Of a stretch of 40,452 nt of DNA, positions 33,208-40,452 are shown piece after piece (position 1 is the first letter of the stretch; every line of letters starts with the position of its first letter). The notes below the pieces were generated by a model. That model saw nothing but the letters and a program-made list of their open reading frames with translations, was not told the origin of the DNA and made no database searches. The position numbers and the translations under genes were made by a program. Source of the stretch: an uncultured Verrucomicrobiota bacterium (lineage in GTDB: Bacteria; Verrucomicrobiota; Verrucomicrobiia; Verrucomicrobiales; DEV007); contig CACIUL010000029.1 in assembly GCA_902589825.1 (NCBI GenBank), positions 1 to 40,452 of the forward strand, given 5' to 3'.

Positions 33208-35334
33208 ATGCGAAATCTCTTCTTTCTCGCCCTGATCAGCTCGGCATCTGCCAATGAGATCACCTACATTGACCTGGCCCTTGAAAAGCATCGCCAGGTG
33301 ATTGTTGACCGCGAGAAAGGCCAGTATCTCGGCCACCCGACCACGGCCCTCCTCGATGACGGCAAGACCGTGCTGTGTGTTTACCCGAAGGGCCACGGCA
33401 AAGGACCGATTGTCTACAAGCGCAGCACGGATGGCGGCAGGACCTGGAGTGAGCGCCTGCCGACCCCGGCCAGCTGGGCAAGCTCAAGGGAAGTGCCGAC
33501 CCTCTTCCGGGTAAAGGACGCGGCGGACAAGAAGCGCATCATCATGTTTTCCGGTCTCTACCCGATCCGCATGGCGGTCAGCGAGGATGAGGGCACCAGC
33601 TGGGGAGAGCTTGAACCGATCGGCGACTTCGGTGGGATTGTTGCCATGGGCACGATGATTGCCGTGCGCGGCAGGCCCGGTCATTACCGCACGCTCTTTC
33701 ACGATGATGGACGCTTCATTGGCGCAAAACCCCAACGCGCCAACCCGGTACGCTTCACCCTCTACAGCTCGCTTTCCACCGACGGGGGCCTGAGTTGGGG
33801 CGCTCCCGAGACCATTCAGTCCTCGACAGCCGTCCACCTCTGTGAGCCGGGCGCGGTGCGCTCCCCGGACGGCAAGCAGGTCGCGGTCCTTCTCCGCGAA
33901 AATGCGCGGCGCAAGAACTCGCACGTGATCTTCTCCAATGATGAAGGCACCAGCTGGAGTGAGCCGCGTGAATTGCCAATTACCCTGAGCGGCGACCGGC
34001 ACACTGCCAAGTACCTGCCTGACGGCAGGCTCTTTATTTCCTTCCGCTGCCGCACCGCCATTGGCTCAAGGGTGGGTATTGCCAAGAGCCCGGTGCCATG
34101 CGAGGGCGACTGGGCCGCCTGGGTCGGCAGCTACCGGGACATCGCCGAGGGGCGCCCCGGCCAATACCTGATCCGCATCGCCGACAACAAGAAAAGCTGG
34201 GACACCACCTACCCGGGTGTTGAGCTGCTCCCAGACGGCACCATCCTGACCACCACCTACGGGCACTGGGATGCCGGAGAACAACCCTATATCCTCTCAG
34301 TACGCCTCAAGGCTAAGGAACTGGATGCGCGCGCGGCAAAGGCACCGCGGATCCGTTTGAATGCGGACGCCAAGGGCATCGCGCGAGCCGTCAAGGAGCA
34401 CCCGGCAAAGAAAATCTGGGCAGAGGCAGCGCACAGTGCCTTCACCGGACTGGTTCGCTGGCAGGAGAAGTTCTACTGCACCTTCCGTGAGGGCAAAGGA
34501 CACGCCGGCGGCGGGGATAACGGCAGGATCAGGATCATCTCCTCAAGTGAGGGCGAGAAGTGGCAGTTCGTCGACCTGCTCGAGCTTAAAGGAATCGACC
34601 TGCGCGACCCGAAGCTCTCGGTGACCCCGGATAACCGCCTCATGTGCCTGATGGGCGGCTCCCACTACGATGGCAACACCCTGCTCGGCCAACTGCCGCG
34701 GGTGGCCTTCATGAAAAAAGGAGAAACCAAGTTCGGTGCGCTCAATGCCGTCAAGATCGACCAAAAAATCGCTGCCAAAAAGGACTGGCTTTGGCGGGTC
34801 ACCTGGCACGGGGAAACCGGATACGGTGTCACCTATCAGCCGGCAAGGGACTCCTCAAGAGCATTCCTGGTAAAGACCCTGGACGGGATTTCCTATGAGC
34901 TGGTCAGTGCCCTGGATATCCCCGATAGTCCCAACGAGGCAACCATCCGATTTGCCGCTGAGGACCGGATGCACGTTGTCATCCGCAACGAGGGCGGCAA
35001 CCGCCGGGGCTACCTCGGCACCGCGGCCGCCCCCTTCACCAATTTCAACTGGAGGCAGGTTAGCCTGAGGCTAGGCGGTCCCGACCTTCTGCGCGCACCG
35101 GGCGGGAAATGGATCCTCGGCTCACGACGCTACACCAACCCGACCCGCACCGTGTTCGGGCTGCTCGATGAAGACGGCCACTTCGAGCCGCGGGTATTAG
35201 TACCCAGTGCCGGTGACACCAGCTACCCGGGAATGCTCATCCACGGCGACCGGCTTTGGGCAAGCTACTATGCCAGCCACGAGGGCAAGAGTGCCATCTA
35301 TCTGGCACGCATCCCCTTGTCTGAGTTCGAGTGA
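33208..35334 (+). CDS. Exported sialidase-like (BNR/Asp-box) protein with a second propeller-like half
   Basis: A 708-residue exported protein (signal peptide MRNLFFLALISSASA). The N-terminal half is a sialidase-fold propeller with four Asp-box-like motifs: STDGGRTW, SEDEGTSW, STDGGLSW and SNDEGTSW. The FSGLYPIRMAVSEDEG and RFTLYSSLSTDGG regions are typical. The C-terminal half (from about residue 400) is another beta-rich region with FTGLVRWQEKFYCTFREG and a trailing LLDEDGHFEPRVL. It resembles the BNR-repeat exo-alpha-sialidase group of PVC bacteria. True sialidase activity is not certain, since the catalytic Arg triad and Tyr/Glu pair cannot be confirmed by eye. Confidence 0.85.
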   Translation: MRNLFFLALISSASANEITYIDLALEKHRQVIVDREKGQYLGHPTTALLDDGKTVLCVYPKGHGKGPIVYKRSTDGGRTWSERLPTPASWASSREVPTLFRVKDAADKKRIIMFSGLYPIRMAVSEDEGTSWGELEPIGDFGGIVAMGTMIAVRGRPGHYRTLFHDDGRFIGAKPQRANPVRFTLYSSLSTDGGLSWGAPETIQSSTAVHLCEPGAVRSPDGKQVAVLLRENARRKNSHVIFSNDEGTSWSEPRELPITLSGDRHTAKYLPDGRLFISFRCRTAIGSRVGIAKSPVPCEGDWAAWVGSYRDIAEGRPGQYLIRIADNKKSWDTTYPGVELLPDGTILTTTYGHWDAGEQPYILSVRLKAKELDARAAKAPRIRLNADAKGIARAVKEHPAKKIWAEAAHSAFTGLVRWQEKFYCTFREGKGHAGGGDNGRIRIISSSEGEKWQFVDLLELKGIDLRDPKLSVTPDNRLMCLMGGSHYDGNTLLGQLPRVAFMKKGETKFGALNAVKIDQKIAAKKDWLWRVTWHGETGYGVTYQPARDSSRAFLVKTLDGISYELVSALDIPDSPNEATIRFAAEDRMHVVIRNEGGNRRGYLGTAAAPFTNFNWRQVSLRLGGPDLLRAPGGKWILGSRRYTNPTRTVFGLLDEDGHFEPRVLVPSAGDTSYPGMLIHGDRLWASYYASHEGKSAIYLARIPLSEFE

Positions 35335-35536
35335 GCCCGCCGCCACCTTACTCCGCCACTTCCACGGAAAGTCGCAGCAGGTCCTTCCCGGTGGCCGGCC
35401 GTTGCGTGACTCGCCGGGCAAACCAAAGCAGGAATCCCCTGTCCATCAGGGCCTAACGCATGCAAAAGCGCCTCAGGGTGTGACACTTTGCTTGACTCCA
35501 CCCGCCAGCAACAAGCAAGGTTGTCCTGTGATTTCG
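35335..35536 (+). promoter_or_regulatory. Intergenic region before the DUF1549/DUF1553 gene
   Basis: A 202-nt gap. The frame of the following gene is open across it, but no signal peptide or domain is encoded before ATG 35537. I see no clear promoter, terminator or RNA. Confidence 0.4.
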
Positions 35537-38488
35537 ATGAACACCCTGAGTTATAAACAGCTGTGGCCGGCGGCCTTGCTGATTGGCCTGCCCCTCATGA
35601 GCCTGACAGGCCATGCCGCAGAACCGGGAAACGACCACGCGCAGAAGATGGCGCAAAGCCTCAAGCTCTTTACCGGGCAGGTGCGCACCATCTTCAGCGA
35701 GCACTGCGTGCGCTGCCACGGCGGGGAGAAGACCCGCTCGGACTTCGACCTGGCCACGCGCCGCGGGCTGCTGGCGGGTGGTGAGCTGGGAGTTGCCGTT
35801 GTTCCCGGCAAGCCCGCCGAGAGTCCGCTCCTGGCCTACCTGCAGCATGCCGAGGAGCCCTTCATGCCGCTGAAAAAAACCAAACTTGCCGCGCAGGATA
35901 TCGCGGCAGTCGAGAAGTGGATCAGTCTCGGTGCTGCCTACGATGCCCCGCTGGTTGAGCAATCCGCGGCGGAGCCGGGCCCGATGCAGGTCACCGAGAG
36001 CGACCGCGCCTACTGGGCCTTTGCCCCGCTTAAAGATAATTTCCCGCAGGAAGCCTCAATCGATCACTTCATCAAGGCCGGCGGGCCCGCCGCACCGCGG
36101 GTGCTGGCCCGCCGCCTCTCCTTCGACTTGACCGGGCTGCCTCCCGCCCCGCAGGAGGTTGAGCGCTTTGCAGGCGACACTTCAGCCGATGCCCATGAAA
36201 AGCTCGTCAACCAACTCCTAGAATCCCCGCGTTTTGGGGAGCGCTGGGCACGGCACTGGCTGGACGTGGCGCGCTTTGCCGAGAGCCACGGCTTTGAGCA
36301 GGACTATGACCGCAAGTTTGCCTTCCACTACCGTGACTTCGTGATCCGCGCCCTCAACGAGGACATGCCCTACGACCGGTTCGTGCGCTGGCAGATCGCC
36401 GGAGATGAACTGGAGCCCAAGAACCCCATGGCGATGATGGCCACTGGCTTCCTCGGCGCCGGGGTCTTCCCGACACAGATCACCATCAGTGAGGCCGAGC
36501 GCGTGCGCTACGACGCCATGGACGACATGCTGGCCACCATCGGCAGCGGCATGCTGGCAACCACCATCGGCTGTGCGCGCTGCCACGACCACAAGTATGA
36601 CCCGATCCCGACCCGCGACTACTACCGGATGCTTTCTGCCTTCACCACCACCGTGCGCAGTGATGTCGACATTGACATGTCCGCCCTTGATGCCACGGGC
36701 AATACCGACCTGAATAAAAAAATCGCCGACGCCAAGGCAGCCCTCGACGGATACGGCAGGGAAGGACTAATCACCGCCTTCCGCAGCTGGAACAAGGCAC
36801 GCCTGGAATCCTCACAGGAAACGGCGAAGAACCCGGAATGGGTCATCCTGAGCCCGGATTCACTCATCTCAAAAGGTGGAGCCACCTTCACCGCGCAGCC
36901 TGACGGCTCGCACCTGGCCGGCGGCAAGAACCCGGCACTCGACACCTATACCTTCACCGCACCCGCACCCGCAGACAACCTCCGGGCTATCAAGCTGGAG
37001 GCCCTGGCCGATCCCTCCATGAACCGCGGCGGGCCCGGGCGGGCAAAAAACGGCAACATTGCCCTCAGTGACCTGAAGCTAAGCTGCGGCGGGCGGGCCA
37101 TCAAGCTAGCCAACCCGAGGGCAACCTTCCAGCAGGGAGGGCTGCCGATTGCCGCGACAATCGATAACAACGCCAAGTCTGCCTGGGCACTGGATCCACA
37201 GTTCGGCAAAGATCACGCGGCCATCTTCGAGTTGACCAACCCGTCCGACTGCAAGGCCGGGCAGAAGCTGGTATTCACGCTGACTTTCGGCAACAACACC
37301 GGGCACAACATCGGCCGGCTGCGCCTGTCCGTCTCAAGCCATGACCCGGCCGGCCTTAAGCTCGACGGGAAAGCCAGCCCCGCCGACCTGGCAACCCGCA
37401 AAATTGACTCCCTTATCCGTTCGGCCAAGGGCAACTTCGACGACAAGCTGCGCGCCAGGCTGCTGGAGCTCTACAAGCCGCTGGATCCAAAATGGCGGGA
37501 ACTGGAGGGCAACCTCGCAACGCTTGAGAGTGGGCGCAAAAAGGCGATCACCAAGGTCATGATCAGCAGCGACGGCAACAAGGTCAAGCCGATGCGCCAC
37601 CACACCAGCAGCGGCAGCATCCCCAACTTCTACAAGCAGACCCACTTCCTCAAACGCGGTGATACCCGGCAGAAAGGCGAGGTCGCGACACTCGGCTTCC
37701 TGCAGGTGCTCAGCCGCGGTGAGGTGCCACGCCCGGAGAAGGGGCGCAGCGCCATTGCAGACTGGATCACCGACACGGAGGCAGGCGCCGGGCACCTGCT
37801 GGCGCGCGTGATCGTCAACCGCATCTGGCAGCACTACCTTGGCGAGGGGATCGTTGCCACACCAAACGATTTCGGGCTACAGGGCGCAGAGCCCACCCAC
37901 CCCGTGCTGCTGGACTGGCTTGCCCATGAACTGATTCGCAACGAATGGAGCCTCAAGCACATCCACCGCCTTATCCTCAACAGCAATGCCTACAAGGCAA
38001 AACGCAGGCCGCGCCGCCTTGAGGCCGAGGCGATCCGCGACAACGCCCTGGCCGTCAGTGAACTCCTTGACGGCAAGATGTATGGTCCCGGAACACTCAG
38101 TGAGGGCATGCTGCGACGCAGTATCTACTTCATGATCAAGCGCAGCAAGCTGGTGCCCGTCATGCAGTCATTTGACTGGCCGGACTCACTGACCAGCCTT
38201 GGCAGGCGCTCGGTGACCACCACCTCCAGCCAGGCACTCATCTTTATCAATGATCCCCATATGCGGCGCATGGCCGAGGGCTTTGCCAAGCGGCTCTCCG
38301 GGGCAACCGACCCGGTCACCGAGGCCTACCGGATCGCCTACGGCAGGCGACCCTCAGGGGAGGAGCTTACCGGGGCACGAGACTTCCTTACCGGCCAGCA
38401 GCAATCCCATAACGGCGACAAACACAAGGCGCTCTCCGACTTCTGCGGGGCAATCATGAGCGCCAACGAATTCATCTATATCGAATGA
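35537..38488 (+). CDS. Planctomycete-type cytochrome (PSCyt1-DUF1549-DUF1553) protein
   Basis: An exported protein of 983 residues, starting at ATG 35537 (signal segment WPAALLIGLPLMSLTGHAA). A cytochrome c-like domain has CVRCHG (Cys57, Cys60, His61), followed by RSDFDLATRRGLLAGG and the MPL-type distal ligand region. DUF1549 follows (ARRLSFDLTGLPPAPQEVE, SPRFGERWARHWLDVARFAES, and a second CARCHDH motif near 345-350). A beta-rich insert lies at about 470-640. DUF1553 closes the protein (RVIVNRIWQHYLGEGIVATPNDFG, SSQALIFIND). It is probably periplasmic and haem-binding; the reaction is unknown. Its stop overlaps the start of the DUF1501 gene by 4 nt (ATGA), the standard pairing of these families. 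Confidence 0.93.
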   Translation: MNTLSYKQLWPAALLIGLPLMSLTGHAAEPGNDHAQKMAQSLKLFTGQVRTIFSEHCVRCHGGEKTRSDFDLATRRGLLAGGELGVAVVPGKPAESPLLAYLQHAEEPFMPLKKTKLAAQDIAAVEKWISLGAAYDAPLVEQSAAEPGPMQVTESDRAYWAFAPLKDNFPQEASIDHFIKAGGPAAPRVLARRLSFDLTGLPPAPQEVERFAGDTSADAHEKLVNQLLESPRFGERWARHWLDVARFAESHGFEQDYDRKFAFHYRDFVIRALNEDMPYDRFVRWQIAGDELEPKNPMAMMATGFLGAGVFPTQITISEAERVRYDAMDDMLATIGSGMLATTIGCARCHDHKYDPIPTRDYYRMLSAFTTTVRSDVDIDMSALDATGNTDLNKKIADAKAALDGYGREGLITAFRSWNKARLESSQETAKNPEWVILSPDSLISKGGATFTAQPDGSHLAGGKNPALDTYTFTAPAPADNLRAIKLEALADPSMNRGGPGRAKNGNIALSDLKLSCGGRAIKLANPRATFQQGGLPIAATIDNNAKSAWALDPQFGKDHAAIFELTNPSDCKAGQKLVFTLTFGNNTGHNIGRLRLSVSSHDPAGLKLDGKASPADLATRKIDSLIRSAKGNFDDKLRARLLELYKPLDPKWRELEGNLATLESGRKKAITKVMISSDGNKVKPMRHHTSSGSIPNFYKQTHFLKRGDTRQKGEVATLGFLQVLSRGEVPRPEKGRSAIADWITDTEAGAGHLLARVIVNRIWQHYLGEGIVATPNDFGLQGAEPTHPVLLDWLAHELIRNEWSLKHIHRLILNSNAYKAKRRPRRLEAEAIRDNALAVSELLDGKMYGPGTLSEGMLRRSIYFMIKRSKLVPVMQSFDWPDSLTSLGRRSVTTTSSQALIFINDPHMRRMAEGFAKRLSGATDPVTEAYRIAYGRRPSGEELTGARDFLTGQQQSHNGDKHKALSDFCGAIMSANEFIYIE

Positions 38489-39945
38489 AAACTGAAAACC
38501 ACTGCGGACGAATCGAGAACACCTACACCCGCCGCCAGTTGCTGCAGCGTGCAGGAGGCGGCATCGGCATGCTCGCCCTCAATTCCCTGCTCCTTGAAGA
38601 AGGGCTTGGAGCAACCATCGGGGCCAACCCAATGGCCACCCGGCAGCCGCACGGCTTCGGCCGAGCCAAGCGCGTCATCTGGCTCTTCATCAACGGCGGC
38701 CCAAGCCATGTCGACACCTGGGACTACAAGCCGGGACTGGTCAAGGCAGACGGCAAGAAGCTTGAGGGCTTTGACAATACCACCGGCTTCTTTGACAAGG
38801 CGGTCGGCCCACTGCTCAAGTCACCCTTTGAGTTCAAGCAACACGGCCAGAGCGGCATGTGGGCATCCTCACTCTTCCCCTACCTCTCGCAGCACGTCGA
38901 CAAGATGGCCTTCATCAAGTCCTTCCACACCCAGTCCAACAACCACAGCCCGGCGCTGTTCATGGCAAACACGGGGGTGCCGCGCATGAGCAACCCGTGC
39001 GTAGGCAGCTGGGTCACCTACGGGCTGGGAACCGAGAACCAGAACCTGCCTGCCTTCGTGGTGATGTCCGACCCGCTCAACCGCGGCCTGCCAAAGGGCC
39101 ATGCAGCAAACTGGGGCAGCGGGTTTCTGCCCGGGGCATACCAAGGAACCTGGGTTCGCTCCAAGGGGGAGCCCATTCCCAACCTCAAGCGCATCGCCGG
39201 GCTCAGTGACATGCAGCAGCGGGCCCAGCTCAACTTTGTCGGCAAGCTCAACGCCGCCCACGAGAAGCGCCACCCCGGCGAGATGGAGCTCACCGCGCGG
39301 ATCAGGAGCTTTGAGCTGGCTTACCGGATGCAGCAGGAGGCGCCGGAATGCTTCGAGATCGACAGCGAGCCCGAGCACATCAAGTCCCTTTACGGGCTGG
39401 AGGAGAAACGCTGCTCGCACTTCGCCCGCCAGTGCCTGATGGCACGGCGAATGGTCGAGCGTGGTGTGCGCTTCGTGCAGATCTACTCAGGCGGCATGGA
39501 AAACGCCCGCAGCTGGGACGGTCACGGGAATATCCAGAAAAACCATACCCAGTTTGCCGGCGAGACCGACCGGCCTATCGCCGGGCTGCTGGCGGACCTG
39601 GAACAGCGCGGCATGCTCGAGGACACGCTGGTGATCTGGGGCGGGGAATTCGGCCGCCTGCCGGTTTCACAGCTCTCGGGTGGCAAGCCCACCGGGCGCG
39701 ACCACAACCCGCACGCCGGTTGCTACTGGATGGCAGGCGGCGGAACGCGCGGGGGAACCTCCTACGGGGAAACCGACGAGGTCGGCCACAAGGCCGCCGT
39801 CGACACCGTCGAGATCCACGACATCCACGCGACCATCCTCCACCTTCTCGGGCTCAACCACGAGGAATTGACCTACCTGCACAGCGGGCGGCGCTTTCGC
39901 TTAACCGACGTTGCCGGGAGGGTCCTGCATGACATCGTCGCCTGA
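38485..39945 (+). CDS. DUF1501 family protein with Tat-like leader
   Basis: A 486-residue protein translationally coupled to the preceding cytochrome. A TRRQLLQRAGGGIGMLALN segment near the N-terminus is a twin-arginine-like signal. The body matches DUF1501: KRVIWLFINGGPSHVDTWDYKPG, FIKSFHTQSNNHSPALF, then DTLVIWGGEFGRLP and GRDHNPHAGCYWMAGGG, the metal-site-like motifs of the alkaline-phosphatase superfamily. Activity is not established for the family. The pair is one of the commonest in planctomycete and verrucomicrobial genomes. Confidence 0.94.
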   Translation: MKTENHCGRIENTYTRRQLLQRAGGGIGMLALNSLLLEEGLGATIGANPMATRQPHGFGRAKRVIWLFINGGPSHVDTWDYKPGLVKADGKKLEGFDNTTGFFDKAVGPLLKSPFEFKQHGQSGMWASSLFPYLSQHVDKMAFIKSFHTQSNNHSPALFMANTGVPRMSNPCVGSWVTYGLGTENQNLPAFVVMSDPLNRGLPKGHAANWGSGFLPGAYQGTWVRSKGEPIPNLKRIAGLSDMQQRAQLNFVGKLNAAHEKRHPGEMELTARIRSFELAYRMQQEAPECFEIDSEPEHIKSLYGLEEKRCSHFARQCLMARRMVERGVRFVQIYSGGMENARSWDGHGNIQKNHTQFAGETDRPIAGLLADLEQRGMLEDTLVIWGGEFGRLPVSQLSGGKPTGRDHNPHAGCYWMAGGGTRGGTSYGETDEVGHKAAVDTVEIHDIHATILHLLGLNHEELTYLHSGRRFRLTDVAGRVLHDIVA

Positions 39946-39999
39946 ACACATTGCGCATCCCCGGCATCCCGCATCCGATTGAAAAGAACTGCCCAATCC

Positions 40000-40452
40000 A
40001 TGAAACCCATACTGTTTTTACTCTCCGCTCTCATCCTCTGCCACCCGACAGCAAGGGCAGATGACTGGCCCGGCTGGTTCGGCCCTCAGCGTGACGGGGT
40101 CTGGCGGGAGAAAGGGATCGTGAAGAGTTTCCCGGAAGACGGCCCGAAAGTGCTCTGGCGCACGAAGGTCAACCGCGGCTATGCCGGGCCGGCTGTGGCC
40201 GGGGGAAAGGTCTTCATCATGGACCGCAAGGTCTCCGACCCCTCCGCCAACCCGGCAAATCCATTCGCCCGCGGCCAGATCCCGGGCAATGAACGCCTGG
40301 CCTGCATCGACGCCGAATCCGGCAAGCTGATCTGGGAAAAGGCCCACGACTGCCCCTACACAATCAGCTATGCGGCAGGACCGCGAGCCACGCCCCTGAT
40401 CGAGAAGGACCGTGTCTACACGCTGGGAGCAGAGGGCAACCTCATCTGCCGC
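40000..40452 (+). CDS. PQQ-like beta-propeller protein (partial, N-terminal)
   Basis: The first 151 codons of an exported protein that runs off the window. The signal peptide is MKPILFLLSALILCHPTARA. The mature start DDWPGWFGPQRDGVWREKGI is the classic opening of PVC PQQ-like quinoprotein propellers ('W-P-x-F-G-P-x-R-D-G'). Propeller blades follow: VLWRTKVNRGYAGPAVAGGKVFIMDR, then LACIDAESGKLIWE. It lies 54 nt after the DUF1501 gene, in the same direction. Such proteins may bind PQQ or act as non-catalytic propellers. Confidence 0.9.
   Translation, partial: MKPILFLLSALILCHPTARADDWPGWFGPQRDGVWREKGIVKSFPEDGPKVLWRTKVNRGYAGPAVAGGKVFIMDRKVSDPSANPANPFARGQIPGNERLACIDAESGKLIWEKAHDCPYTISYAAGPRATPLIEKDRVYTLGAEGNLICR

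Noticed and set aside
35351..35449. Short minus-strand ORF (about 32 residues) in the gap after the sialidase-like gene
   Set aside because: Too short, no ribosome binding site, no recognised similarity; could be a gene remnant but cannot be supported.

Overview
The window looks like a piece of a Verrucomicrobiota (PVC superphylum) chromosome, moderately GC-rich. Lineage clues are a PEP-CTERM protein, two sets of 'planctomycete-type' cytochrome proteins (DUF1587/1595/1592/1588/1585 with DUF1552, and DUF1549/DUF1553 with DUF1501), a DUF1080 protein, CRTAC1-like FG-GAP/ASPIC lipoproteins, a C-terminal beta domain typical of secreted verrucomicrobial proteins, and many genes without a clear Shine-Dalgarno. 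Genus cannot be assigned.

Layout. 1-1209: the C-terminal part of an AlgJ/AlgX-like gene (minus strand) is fused head-to-head to an N-terminally truncated ketol-acid reductoisomerase (ilvC, plus strand) at about 426-431. This is a rearrangement or assembly/amplification chimera. 1387-2824: a secreted protein and an HTTM membrane protein. 2806-6284 (minus): thrS, infC (apparent ATC start codon) and a HAD phosphatase. 6380-6456: tRNA-Pro(TGG). 6530-10980: DUF1080 protein, multidomain cytochrome, DUF1552 protein. 10993-12164: YbjN-like and GYF/PH-domain proteins. 12184-13730 (minus): DNA polymerase III delta (holA) and a half-length TauE/SafE permease. 13900-15708: lipoprotein and serine beta-lactamase-like hydrolase. 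15831-25978: a run of large secreted proteins. 26048-32918 (minus): small membrane protein, GT9 glycosyltransferase, metallophosphoesterase, TPR-like protein, ABC permease and ATPase, DnaJ-type co-chaperone, Hsp20. 33208-40452: sialidase-like protein, DUF1549/DUF1553 cytochrome, DUF1501 protein and the start of a PQQ-type propeller.

The most interesting region is 15831-25978. A ~180-residue beta-rich module occurs three times in one 920-residue protein and once more in a PEP-CTERM protein two genes downstream. Between them lies an FG-GAP/ASPIC lipoprotein with a C-terminal thioredoxin-like CxxC domain. Its reading frame contains one in-frame TGA, with family-like protein sequence continuing in the same frame on both sides. 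A 7-bp hairpin with a GGTC loop sits 17 nt after that TGA, the geometry of a bacterial SECIS element. My leading reading is a candidate selenoprotein of a CRTAC1/ASPIC type; a recent nonsense mutation or sequence error is the main alternative.

Functionally the window mixes translation and replication housekeeping (thrS, infC, tRNA, holA) with an exported, polymer-oriented repertoire (sialidase-like, DUF1080, cytochrome plus DUF1501/1552 pairs, CBM-like modules, FG-GAP propellers), as expected for a polysaccharide-degrading, probably aquatic bacterium. No rRNA, CRISPR array, insertion sequence or phage genes were seen.
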